From: UKL13-2 sp038206765
GTDB taxonomy: Bacteria > Pseudomonadota > Gammaproteobacteria > Burkholderiales > Usitatibacteraceae
Reading direction: 5' to 3'
Assembly: GCA_038206765.1 (NCBI GenBank)
Contig: JBBRAM010000011.1
Location: forward strand, 1 to 64,000
Length of the DNA: 64,000 nt
The notes under the pieces are model-generated. The model ran no database searches, was not told the DNA's origin, and saw only the letters and a program-made list of their open reading frames with translations. Both the position numbers and the translations under genes were made by a program. Shown here in pieces: positions 26,308 to 33,771 of this stretch (position 1 is the stretch's first letter; each line of letters opens with the position of its first letter).

Positions 26308-27300
26308 TCACTTTTTGTTAAGTAACGCAGCCACAATCGTTTCCACCACCAGCTTCCCCGGCGCGGTCCACGGTGCGATTAACTCGAAATGTCCGGAACC
26401 TTCGATGGTGATAAGCGAAACCGTTTCAGTTTTTGCTGCCGCATTTTCGCGATAGCGCAACGCATGCGCGGGCGCAGCGATTTTATCTAAGCTGCCGCTG
26501 ATGAGGGTTTGCGGTAGGTTCAATGGCAGCAATAACGGCACGGAAGTGTCGCGGTAAACATTATCTTTCCGGTTTTTGCTATCCACCAATAAGTCCACGG
26601 TGTCTTCGCCGCAAGCGTGAGCGGATGCGGTTTTGGTGTATTCGAGATCGGATAAGGACGCGATGCCGACGGTTGCTTTGATCGCCAGCGGTTTGGTGGC
26701 GTCTTTGGCGACATACAACGGCGAATCCTTGGGCAGGCGCGGACGCGCTGCCAACCACATCGCTAAATGCCCGCCTGCTGAATGGCCGGTAGTGACGACC
26801 CGGGTCAGATCGAGGTTGTACGTTGCGGCCAGATCGTTGAGCTTGTCAGCCGCGTTGGCGACATCAAAAAACGTATCGGGGTAGGGGGAAAATTTATCCG
26901 ATGCTGCGCCAGGTTTAGTTCCAACCCGCCGATACGTAATGCTCCACACCGCTACACCTTCGCGGCGTAGCGCCTCCGCCAAAAAAGCCACTAACTCGGG
27001 ACCTGGTAAATCGGCGCGCCAGCATCCCCCATGCACCAGAATCACGACGGGAAGCTTTTGCGCCGTGTTTTGTGCCCCGGTTTTCGCGTCAGGCAGCCAT
27101 AGTTCGCCATACTGATCTGCCTGGTCGCCATAGGCAATCTTATGCGTAGGTGACGGCCGGTTGGCGCGGTCGTTGATGTCTTTGAATCTCAGTGGTTCAG
27201 CTTCCGTGATGGTCATAAAAAGGGCAATGAAAAATGTGACAAAAAATCGAAATGGGGGCATTGAAGAAAAAATCTGACGGCTTGGATGAATGACTGGCAT
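26308..27300 (-). CDS. Secreted alpha/beta-hydrolase (esterase-like)
   Basis: 330-residue hydrolase with an N-terminal hydrophobic signal (FFVTFFIALFMTITEAEP). The oxyanion motif VILVHGGCW and nucleophile elbow TTGHSAGGHLAMW are clear, and a C-terminal GSGHFELIAPW supplies the histidine. It fits the BD-FAE / kynurenine-formamidase-like / carboxylesterase group; substrate is unknown. A second start at MPPFRFF (27261) would give a tighter signal peptide; neither start has a strong ribosome-binding site. Confidence 0.82.
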   Translation of the reverse strand: MPVIHPSRQIFSSMPPFRFFVTFFIALFMTITEAEPLRFKDINDRANRPSPTHKIAYGDQADQYGELWLPDAKTGAQNTAQKLPVVILVHGGCWRADLPGPELVAFLAEALRREGVAVWSITYRRVGTKPGAASDKFSPYPDTFFDVANAADKLNDLAATYNLDLTRVVTTGHSAGGHLAMWLAARPRLPKDSPLYVAKDATKPLAIKATVGIASLSDLEYTKTASAHACGEDTVDLLVDSKNRKDNVYRDTSVPLLLPLNLPQTLISGSLDKIAAPAHALRYRENAAAKTETVSLITIEGSGHFELIAPWTAPGKLVVETIVAALLNKK

Positions 27301-27485
27301 TTTGCGCTTTCAACTTTAATGACGTCCGAATTTTTAATAATAGTGACACGATTTATAAATCTGCTTTAACCCCGCAGGGCGAATTGTTGCAGAACTCGCC
27401 AAGATTGGTGCCCTTCTTATTCAATTCCGATGATTGGGTGAGTTTGGCTCAAAAGGCGTAGAGGTTTGGATTCTAATTTTGAAGG

Positions 27486-27881
27486 CTAATGTTTGGCCGC
27501 GCCAACGACCGGGTGACGGAACACAACCAAGGCAAAAAGAATAGCAAAAACCGTGTAGATACAAGCGCCGGCGATGATTAGAATCGAGTGCCCGCCCGCC
27601 AGCGCGATTTTTAAAATGGCGAGTGCTGCAACCAGAAAATGCGTGAGATTGCCAATCGCAACGGGCCGGCCATATATGCCGCCAATTAAATTGGCTTGCG
27701 CAGTCCAGTTGAGCATGGCAAATCCAAAATAAAGCGCCCCCGTTATTTGAATGACCGCCAAGCCCGCAACGCCTGATTGCGCCGCGCCATAGGCAAGAAT
27801 CTCCTGCGGCATGAAGATCGCGCCGACGCCAAGCACCCCCATAAAGATAGAACTCGCTTGCATTAGCAGTTTGGTATTCAT
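27486..27881 (-). CDS. Small membrane protein, four helices
   Basis: 131 residues, starting at MNTKLLMQA, chosen because CGGAG lies six bases upstream; the frame is open 12 codons further. Four hydrophobic segments are seen (about 8-28, 40-60, 75-97, 103-123). No family name is recognised with confidence. It ends in a short basic tail (RHPVVGAAKH). Part of a run of small orphan genes on the minus strand. Confidence 0.65.
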   Translation of the reverse strand: MNTKLLMQASSIFMGVLGVGAIFMPQEILAYGAAQSGVAGLAVIQITGALYFGFAMLNWTAQANLIGGIYGRPVAIGNLTHFLVAALAILKIALAGGHSILIIAGACIYTVFAILFALVVFRHPVVGAAKH

Positions 27882-28280
27882 ATTGCTCCGAGGGGTTTCA
27901 CAAGAAGAAGGGCTCAAATACGATTACAGCGTACGGGCACCGCGCACAGCCAATGCGTACTGGCAGTGCGCCAAAAATACCGCATACAAATTTGGCTAAA
28001 GATCGATTGTAGGACTGCTAGTGCCAACGCAAAGGAAGCGTTTCGTTGTGACACTTTGACACTTTGTCAGTGTGGCAGCGTTCACAAATGTAGTGATGAA
28101 ACTATAACAAGAAAGCGCCCGGCCGTCGGCGAACATGATGAGTCCATACCTCGCCACGCAAACACTAGAACTGGCACGGCGTTTCAGGCGATTCCTGACT
28201 GGCACGCCGAGAGATTTTCCAAGCCCGAGATGCCCGCCCGCGCCGGCGCTTGGCGGTTTTTACGGCCGAGGCGACTGCCT
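27882..28280. other. Non-coding stretch with hairpin repeat
   Basis: No supported gene. It contains a direct repeat TGACACTT (about 28049-28066) and, at 28161-28174, the motif AACACTAGAACTGG, followed by an imperfect hairpin CGGCGT...CAGG / CCTG...ACGCCG (about 28177-28213). The motif is one member of a dispersed family also found at 29462, 30002 and 57021. Confidence 0.5.
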
Positions 28281-28727
28281 TCATGACGCGCCACTCTGAG
28301 CCGCAATCCACGCCACACTTGCCGACAGCACCAAACATAACGGCGAATAAATAAATGTATCCATCGTGGCAAAGGCGCTACCGCGAACGCGTTTAAAAAA
28401 CCCGACATATTTAAATTCCCCTACCGCCCGCGCAAGCAGGCCAAGTGCCAAACCATACGAAAGCCACGCTAGCGTCACGCGCGGTATGCCGGTGGATAAA
28501 ATCCCTGCCATCGCGGCGACGAGAGCGGCAAACAGCAGCAACACCACACCAACGCCAATGGTCGCCATCGCCGACGGCGCGAATACCGGAACACCATTGA
28601 CGCTGGGCACCGCTGCGCTCGGCATTGCGCGACGACTAGCGCCCGACAGGTTAAGCGCCATGATGAAGTGCCAAAGCGCGAGTATGCCAAACACGGCGCA
28701 GACAATAACGGGAAGTATGGTTTTCAT
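28281..28727 (-). CDS. DUF3995-like membrane protein
   Basis: 148 residues with four predicted membrane helices. The order of features (short N-terminal helix with HFIMAL, loop with PSVNGVPVFAPSAMATIGVG, then LAWLSYGLALGLLARAVGEFKYVGFFKR) is that of DUF3995 proteins. Function is unknown. The last helix (IYSPLCLVLSASVAWIA) is typical too. It probably forms a monocistronic unit. Confidence 0.75.
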   Translation of the reverse strand: MKTILPVIVCAVFGILALWHFIMALNLSGASRRAMPSAAVPSVNGVPVFAPSAMATIGVGVVLLLFAALVAAMAGILSTGIPRVTLAWLSYGLALGLLARAVGEFKYVGFFKRVRGSAFATMDTFIYSPLCLVLSASVAWIAAQSGAS

Positions 28728-28828
28728 AATGCCTCTTCAAAACTAGGTTTGAGCCACTCGGGCGCTAACGGCCCGATGCGTTACCGCTGAAGACATTCAT
28801 TGTTCGAAATCTGAGGCGAATTCCAGTT

Positions 28829-29371
28829 TTAAACGCGTTCAAGTGGCCTATGCGGTGCTGGCGGTAGCGCAACGGTAATTTTATCGCCCGGGCGCACGCT
28901 GCCACTCCGCACGACCACGCCCATCACGCCCGCTTTACGCACCAGCCCGCCTGCTGAATTGCGATCTAGAACAGCCGCCATCAGTCCGGGCTGAAAGCGA
29001 TCGAGCTGCGCACACGGGTTGCGTAAACCGGTAATGCGAATGAGAGTACTGGTGCCTAGCAATAATTCAGCATCGGTTGGCAGCGAGAGTAAATCAAGCC
29101 CTTCGGTGGTGATGTTCTCGCCCATGTCGCCGGGAGCGATGTTTAACCCCTTTGATCGCAACTCGTCAAACAGTTCCGATTGGATCAGATGTACCTGCCG
29201 CAAATTTGGCTGCGTCGGATCTTGTGCAACGCGGGAACGATGCTGAACCGTCGCCCCGCAGTGGACATCGCCCGCAATACCCAAGCCTGCCAACAGCGTC
29301 ATTTCAGGCACGGCCATTTTGCTAAAGGAGTGTGTGGCGCTGATGTTTAGCGCAATGATTTTAGGATTCAT
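28829..29371 (-). CDS. MOSC-domain protein
   Basis: About 180 residues from the ATG at MNPKIIALN (a TTG eight codons upstream is less likely). MOSC domains form a beta-barrel with a conserved cysteine and are found in molybdenum-cofactor sulfurases and in the YiiM/mARC group, handling sulfur or N-hydroxylated substrates. Seen: GIAGDVHCGATVQHRSR, APGDMGENITTEGLDL, the cysteine in GLRNPCAQLDRF, and a C-terminal PGDKITV strand. It is a stand-alone MOSC; the partner enzyme is unknown. Confidence 0.88.
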   Translation of the reverse strand: MNPKIIALNISATHSFSKMAVPEMTLLAGLGIAGDVHCGATVQHRSRVAQDPTQPNLRQVHLIQSELFDELRSKGLNIAPGDMGENITTEGLDLLSLPTDAELLLGTSTLIRITGLRNPCAQLDRFQPGLMAAVLDRNSAGGLVRKAGVMGVVVRSGSVRPGDKITVALPPAPHRPLERV

Positions 29372-29415
29372 GGCGAATACGATAGCGGTGAACAATTAGA
29401 GTAAAAATTGAAACC

Positions 29416-29471
29416 CTAGTTCTGGCGAGCCGTTCGGGGCAAAAATGCCCGGAACGCCCCACCAGTACTAG
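29416..29471. repeat. Long imperfect inverted repeat (hairpin element)
   Basis: Arms of about 25 bases (29416-29440 and 29447-29471), with CTAGT at the left end and ACTAG at the right, and about six mismatches; the tip is A-rich. The right arm, roughly TGCCCGGAACGCCCC followed by CCAGTACTAGTGT, recurs in degenerate form at about 57006-57033. It is not followed by a useful T-run on the minus strand. Confidence 0.7.
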
Positions 29472-29489
29472 TGTTTTATGGCTAAATGA

Positions 29490-29870
29490 CTACCATGTAC
29501 TGACGAGCAGCAGGGCGGCAACCGTCAAAAAAACGATCCATGAAAAATGCCGTCCACGTGACGCAACCAACGCGACAAGTCCCGACACCAGAAACATCAA
29601 GCCAAAAATCAGCGCCACTTGAGCGGCCGTGATCGGCGTCTGTGCCATGACAATGAATAGTGCAGCGATACCCCACCAAGCAATGGTCGTAATGTGCCAC
29701 GCAAATCGCAGCGTGCCCTTGGTGAAATCGGCGCTGCCGAACAGTTTGGGCAGATCAGTGCGCTTAAATAAACGCATCAAAATATAGCGTTCGCCCAAAG
29801 CGGAATGCGCGATGCCCACCGCAATCACCAGCGCTGCTGCCGAACAATATAGATAACCTTGCAAAGACAT
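29490..29870 (-). CDS. Small membrane protein, four helices
   Basis: 126 residues, four hydrophobic segments (about 7-24, 57-75, 80-98, 107-125). There is an N-terminal histidine (IAHSALGERYILMRLFKRTDLPKLFG) and a second in WHITTIAWWGIAA. Similar orphan membrane proteins occur in proteobacteria, but I do not recognise a named family. Together with the 27.5 and 28.3 kb genes it makes three small polytopic proteins in this patch. Confidence 0.65.
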   Translation of the reverse strand: MSLQGYLYCSAAALVIAVGIAHSALGERYILMRLFKRTDLPKLFGSADFTKGTLRFAWHITTIAWWGIAALFIVMAQTPITAAQVALIFGLMFLVSGLVALVASRGRHFSWIVFLTVAALLLVSTW

Positions 29871-30001
29871 AATGAACGCCGCCGCGCTTGGATTGGATGT
29901 TTGAAACTATAGCTGGAAACGGTGGATTTGATCGGTTTGCGATGTTAGTTTTGAATGTTTCTTGGCTTGAACCGCCAGAAGCAAATGCTTGGAAAGCCGC
30001 A

Positions 30002-30015
30002 CCAGTTCTGGTGTT
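30002..30015. repeat. Copy of the dispersed CCAG-CTGG repeat motif
   Basis: CCAGTTCTGGTGTT, the most symmetrical member (CACCAG-TT-CTGGTG) of the motif also seen at 28161, 29462 and 57021. It lies in the 277-base gap between two small genes, in which I see nothing else. Confidence 0.45.
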
Positions 30016-30147
30016 TGAGGGGGTTACACGCTGTCAAAAGGCGTAGCGCACTGCACGAGTCTTGGGTAAAACATTTGGTTCAACGGCCGTTGGTTATTGC
30101 ACCCGGCAAACTACAACCTTAGAATCCAGCCCATTAAGTCTCACTTT

Positions 30148-30438
30148 TTATTGGCCTAGTTCAACCAAAAATACAGCGCTAGTTTTGTCTGCACTAACAA
30201 TTCGAATAATTTTGAACTCTTGCGCCGAGCATTTAAAGGCTATCAAAAACTCTTCATCGGGTTTTGCGATCTCCTTTGCCCACTCGGTTGCGGTTGCCTC
30301 TATGTCAATGTCAGACGGCAGATCGGCAAGCGCCCGAACCTCTTGGCGTTCAGGAAAGCAGGCGACCGGTAAAAATTCACCGAATCCATCTTCCGCAATA
30401 ACGCGCTGGGTAATACTCGCAAACTGATTTAAATTCAT
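30148..30438 (-). CDS. Small hypothetical protein
   Basis: 96 residues from ATG 30438, favoured over a GTG three codons upstream because AAAGGTG lies eight bases before it. The sequence is acidic and soluble, with no signal peptide and no membrane segment. Middle segment: EWAKEIAKPDEEFLIAFKCS; end: TSAVFLVELGQ. I do not recognise a family. It follows the VOC gene by 39 bases and may share the hemB transcript. Confidence 0.6.
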   Translation of the reverse strand: MNLNQFASITQRVIAEDGFGEFLPVACFPERQEVRALADLPSDIDIEATATEWAKEIAKPDEEFLIAFKCSAQEFKIIRIVSADKTSAVFLVELGQ

Positions 30439-30477
30439 TTGAAACACCTTTATAGATTGAAATGGATCTGGTAAATT

Positions 30478-30873
30478 TTAACTTGCAAAATTCTCCAACA
30501 AATCCCACCTGTTCCCATACAAATCCTCAAAAACCACCACCATTCCATAGGCTTCTTGTCGCGGCGTTTCGAGAAATTCCACACCGCGTAACTGCATCGC
30601 CGCGTAGTCTTTTTTAAAATCGTCAGTACGCAAAAAAAGCCAAACCCGGCCTCCCGCTTGGTTGCCGATGCTAGCGATTTGATTCTCGTTGACGGCGCGG
30701 GCCAGCAGAATTGCAGTTTCAACTGCACCCGCAGGCGCGACCCGAACCCATCGCTTCCCGCCACCTAAATCGGTATCTTCGAGCAACGTGAAGCCTAGCT
30801 TATTGACGTAAAAATCAATCGCCTCGTCGTATTCTCGGACGAGTAATGCAAACGCGCCGATATGTTGGGCCAT
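30478..30873 (-). CDS. VOC-superfamily (glyoxalase-like) protein
   Basis: 131 residues with the paired beta-alpha-beta-beta-beta layout of the vicinal-oxygen-chelate fold: start QHIGAFALLVREYDEAIDFYVNKLGF, a middle ...GGRVWLFLRTDDF, and VFEDLYGNRWDLLEN at the end, where the acidic metal ligand is expected. Only five bases separate it from the hemB stop, so it is probably translated from the hemB mRNA. The substrate cannot be told from sequence. Confidence 0.85.
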   Translation of the reverse strand: MAQHIGAFALLVREYDEAIDFYVNKLGFTLLEDTDLGGGKRWVRVAPAGAVETAILLARAVNENQIASIGNQAGGRVWLFLRTDDFKKDYAAMQLRGVEFLETPRQEAYGMVVVFEDLYGNRWDLLENFAS

Positions 30874-30878
30874 GAGGC

Positions 30879-31892
30879 CTATGCCTCGGAAGCCAGTAGC
30901 CGCGCGGCTTCCAGGGCGAAGTAGGTGAGCACACCGTCGGCTCCCGCGCGCTTGAAGGCGAGCAGTGACTCCATCATGCAGGCGTCATTTTCCAGCCAGG
31001 CGTTGGCCGCCGCGGCTTTGAGCATGGCGTATTCGCCCGAGACTTGGTAGGCGAATGTGGGTGTGCCGAATGTTTGTTTGCAGCGGTAAACAATATCCAA
31101 ATAAGGCATGCCGGGTTTGACCATGACCATATCGGCACCCTCTTGCAAATCAAGCGCGATTTCACGCATGGCTTCGTCGCCATTGCCGGGGTCCATTTGG
31201 TAGTTTTTTTTATCGCTTTTGCCGAGGTTACCGGATGAGCCAACCGCATCGCGGAACGGGCCATAGAACTTGCTGGCGTACTTGGCGGAATAGGCCATGA
31301 TAGCGGTGTGGATGAAGTTTTTTTCGTCCAGTGCAGCGCGTATTTCCCCAATCCTGCCGTCCATCATATCGCTCGGCGCGACAATATCGACGCCAGCCTC
31401 GGCCTGTGTAAGCGCCTGCTTACATAACGCAATATTGGTTTCGTCATTCAAGATATAACCCGCCGCATCTACCACGCCATCTTGTCCGTGGGTGGTGAAT
31501 GGGTCGAGCGCGACGTCGGTAATAATGCCGAGTTCGGGGAAGCGCTTTTTGAGTTCGCGGACGGCTCTCGGCACCAAACCATTCTGGTTGAAAGCCTCAT
31601 CACCGTTCGGGGTTTTTAAGCTGGCCTCAATCAGCGGGAAGAGCGCTATTGCGGGGATGCCGAGCTTCACGGCTTCTTCGGCCACCGGCATCAGCAGATC
31701 AACCGAGAGGCGCTCGATGCCCGGCATGGATGCGATGGCTTGGCGCTGATTTGTCCCATCCAATACAAAGATGGGATAGATAAAATCCGCTGCCGTTAAA
31801 TGTGATTCGCGAACCATGTTGCGCAAAAATTCGGTTCGGCGCAAACGGCGCATGCGGCGCTGGGGGAACTGGCCTAAAGGCATCGGATTCAT
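30879..31892 (-). CDS. hemB: Delta-aminolevulinic acid dehydratase (porphobilinogen synthase)
   Basis: Condenses two 5-aminolevulinates to porphobilinogen. 337 residues, full length. The Schiff-base lysines are in MAYSAKYASKFYGPFRDA (about K204) and MVMVKPGMPYLD (K259). The metal-site segment reads DVALDPFTTHGQDG (about 126-139), with aspartates in place of the cysteines of zinc enzymes, so a magnesium-type enzyme is expected. hemL lies about 3.3 kb away in the same direction. The gene leads a short minus-strand unit with the VOC gene. Confidence 0.97.
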   Translation of the reverse strand: MNPMPLGQFPQRRMRRLRRTEFLRNMVRESHLTAADFIYPIFVLDGTNQRQAIASMPGIERLSVDLLMPVAEEAVKLGIPAIALFPLIEASLKTPNGDEAFNQNGLVPRAVRELKKRFPELGIITDVALDPFTTHGQDGVVDAAGYILNDETNIALCKQALTQAEAGVDIVAPSDMMDGRIGEIRAALDEKNFIHTAIMAYSAKYASKFYGPFRDAVGSSGNLGKSDKKNYQMDPGNGDEAMREIALDLQEGADMVMVKPGMPYLDIVYRCKQTFGTPTFAYQVSGEYAMLKAAAANAWLENDACMMESLLAFKRAGADGVLTYFALEAARLLASEA

Positions 31893-32017
31893 GTTGTGGC
31901 GCTCTCAACAATAGATAAAAAACAATCACTAAAACGATCTCTAAAACATTACACGATTGCAAAAAATTGTTATGTGGGGTTGAACTTTTAGACAACACCA
32001 ACATCTTACTAATCGAG

Positions 32018-32132
32018 AGGCGCACACTTTACGGTGTGCATTTCTCCCCGCTTCCCTCCCTGAGCGGGGCCTTAAAGTTTTAAGGCTTTACGAGGGCTCG
32101 GTTACCCCTTTTTCCGAGCCCTTTTCTTTTTT
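32018..32132 (+). ncRNA. Candidate structured small RNA with terminator
   Basis: Four hairpins in a row in the gap between hemB and engB (both minus). They are GCACAC/GTGTGC (32022-32027, 32034-32039), CCCCGCT/AGCGGGG (32046-32052, 32063-32069), CCTTAAA/TTTAAGG (32070-32076, 32079-32085) and GGGCTCGG/CCGAGCCC (32094-32101, 32114-32121), the last followed by TTTTCTTTTTT. The loop of hairpin 2 is TCCCTCCCTG, complementary to ribosome-binding-site sequence. The T-run exists only on the plus strand, and no plus-strand gene precedes it. The promoter is unclear (TTGAAC at 31980 or TAGACA at 31989 could be -35 parts). The 5' end is therefore estimated. Confidence 0.55.
32093..32132 (+). terminator. 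Intrinsic terminator of the small RNA candidate
   Basis: Stem AGGGCTCGG / CCGAGCCCT (32093-32101, 32114-32122) with a 12-base loop, then a T-rich tail to 32132. Orientation is plus only. It cannot serve engB or hemB, which are transcribed the other way. Confidence 0.75.
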
Positions 32133-32184
32133 CCGCTTTTATTGTTTCGCTTTTTGCTGCTCCGTTTTTTTATTCTTTTTAGTT

Positions 32185-32805
32185 CTATTCCGCTTTGTTA
32201 TCCGCCTGCGGCTGCGGCGCAAATAAACGATAAAGTGCTTTCTCGGCCTCTTCAACGCCGGTGCGTTTTAAGCTGGAAAATAATTGCGCCGTCGCATTGT
32301 ACTGGCCATCGACCAATTGCTTTTTGACCGATTTCAACGTGAGCGTTTGCTCGCCCTTCGATAATTTATCCGCTTTGGTGAGCAACACATGCACCGGCTT
32401 GTTGGTGGGCCGATACCAGTTGAGCAAATCAATATCGAGCTGCTTCATTGGATGCCGCGCATCCATAATCATCACCAAGCCGGTCAATTCCTCGCGGGTA
32501 GAGACGAAAGCTGCCATCACCTCCATCCAATGCGCCTTAACCGCGGGCGGCACTTTGGCGTAGCCGTAGCCAGGCAAATCGACGAGCGTATTGCCGTCGC
32601 CGAGGGTGAAAAAGTTGATGAGCTGGGTTCGCCCGGGCGTTTTGGATACAAATGCGAGACGCTTATGATTGGCCAGCGTGTTGATCGCACTGGATTTGCC
32701 GGCGTTGGAGCGCCCCACAAATGCAACTTCATTGCCGGTGCCGGGCGGTAGTTGCGCCAAATCATGGGCGGACGCGAAATAAACTGCACGATCAAACAAG
32801 CCCAC
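32185..32805 (-). CDS. engB: Ribosome-biogenesis GTPase EngB (YihA/YsxC)
   Basis: TRAFAC GTPase of 206 residues needed for large-subunit assembly. G1 GRSNAGKSS, G2 near TPGRTQ, G3 DLPGYGYAKVP and G4 TKADK are visible. The start is GTG (GTG GGC TTG TTT), backed by GAGGA about five bases upstream. It is divergent from the cytochrome c4 gene, a common pairing in betaproteobacteria. The C-terminal tail is charged (PQPQADNKAE). Confidence 0.96.
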   Translation of the reverse strand: MGLFDRAVYFASAHDLAQLPPGTGNEVAFVGRSNAGKSSAINTLANHKRLAFVSKTPGRTQLINFFTLGDGNTLVDLPGYGYAKVPPAVKAHWMEVMAAFVSTREELTGLVMIMDARHPMKQLDIDLLNWYRPTNKPVHVLLTKADKLSKGEQTLTLKSVKKQLVDGQYNATAQLFSSLKRTGVEEAEKALYRLFAPQPQADNKAE

Positions 32806-32932
32806 GGTTTCCTCTTCTGCCTTGATAGGCTAAAATTACGGTTTTACGATGTATGCGATGCATTTTCAGGGTTTTACGGTTACATTTACGACTATTCGGT
32901 TTACTTCAGTTTCAAAAAACAAAGGCTCGGTA

Positions 32933-33646
32933 ATGAAAAAGATTCTGGCGACACTTATTTTAGCGGCAAGTACAGCATGGTTCAGCGGCGTTGCGGTTGC
33001 CAACGAGCCGGCAAAGGCAGCAGATGCAACAGCTGAAAAAACAGCTGAAAAACCTGTGGAGCATGGCGCTGCACCCACAGTAGCCGCACCAACCAAAGCC
33101 GACATCATGGCACGCGGCGCGCAAATTGCCGGTGCCGTTTGCGTCGCCTGCCATGGCCTCGACGGCATGAGCGTTGTTTCCGCTAACCCCAATATTGCCG
33201 GGATGCCCCCGCAGTATATCGCCAAGCAGCTCGAACACTTCAAAAGCGGCGTTCGTAAAAACGCCATTATGGCTGGCATGGCCGCGAATTTGACGCCGGA
33301 CGACATGAAAGCGCTTGGCGAATATTATTGGATGCAAACCCCGAAAAATAACGCCCAGGCGCGTGATAAGGCCCTGGCCGAACGCGGCCAGCAGATCTAT
33401 CGCGGCGGCATTGCAGATGCCAAAGTGCCAGCCTGTGCGGGCTGCCACGGCGCGGTCGGCGCAGGGTTACCGTCGATTTATCCGCGGCTGGCCGGCCAAT
33501 GGCCTGAATACACTATTGCGCAACTAAAAGCCTACCAATCCGGCGAGCGCAAACATCCAATGATGAACACGATTACCAGCCGCGTCAAAGATAGCGATCT
33601 GGTTGCACTATCCGAATATATTGCCGGAATGCGGACGGCGAAGTAA
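32933..33646 (+). CDS. Dihaem cytochrome c4
   Basis: Periplasmic or membrane-associated electron carrier, typically feeding terminal oxidases. From ATG 32933 (AAAGG nine bases upstream) it is 237 residues with a signal peptide ending near AVAN. Two haem sites are CVACH (C70-H74) and CAGCH in the second half. An Ala/Glu/Lys/Thr-rich linker of about 35 residues precedes the first haem domain, longer than usual. The frame is open 28 codons upstream but without signal-peptide character. A strong terminator follows. Confidence 0.94.
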   Translation: MKKILATLILAASTAWFSGVAVANEPAKAADATAEKTAEKPVEHGAAPTVAAPTKADIMARGAQIAGAVCVACHGLDGMSVVSANPNIAGMPPQYIAKQLEHFKSGVRKNAIMAGMAANLTPDDMKALGEYYWMQTPKNNAQARDKALAERGQQIYRGGIADAKVPACAGCHGAVGAGLPSIYPRLAGQWPEYTIAQLKAYQSGERKHPMMNTITSRVKDSDLVALSEYIAGMRTAK

Positions 33647-33693
33647 GTAGCGTAATGCGAGCAGCATAAAACATAACGACAAAAATTCAGACA

Positions 33694-33725
33694 ACGCCGC
33701 GCCTCAACTGAGGTGCGGCTTTTTT
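33694..33725 (+). terminator. Intrinsic terminator after cytochrome c4
   Basis: Stem GCCGCGCCTC / GAGGTGCGGC (33694-33703, 33708-33717), ten pairs with one G-T, a four-base loop, then T8 (33718-33725). It is placed about 50 bases after the cytochrome stop codon. Confidence 0.92.
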
Positions 33726-33771
33726 TTCGTGTGTTAACGAAACCGTGAAATAGGGGGAATACAGCCGATCA

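Noticed and set aside
27882..30147. Integron-like cassette array (small genes separated by hairpin repeats)
   Set aside because: The repeats lack the attC core sites (GTTRRRY/RYYYAAC), are not in one orientation relative to the genes, and no integrase gene is present.
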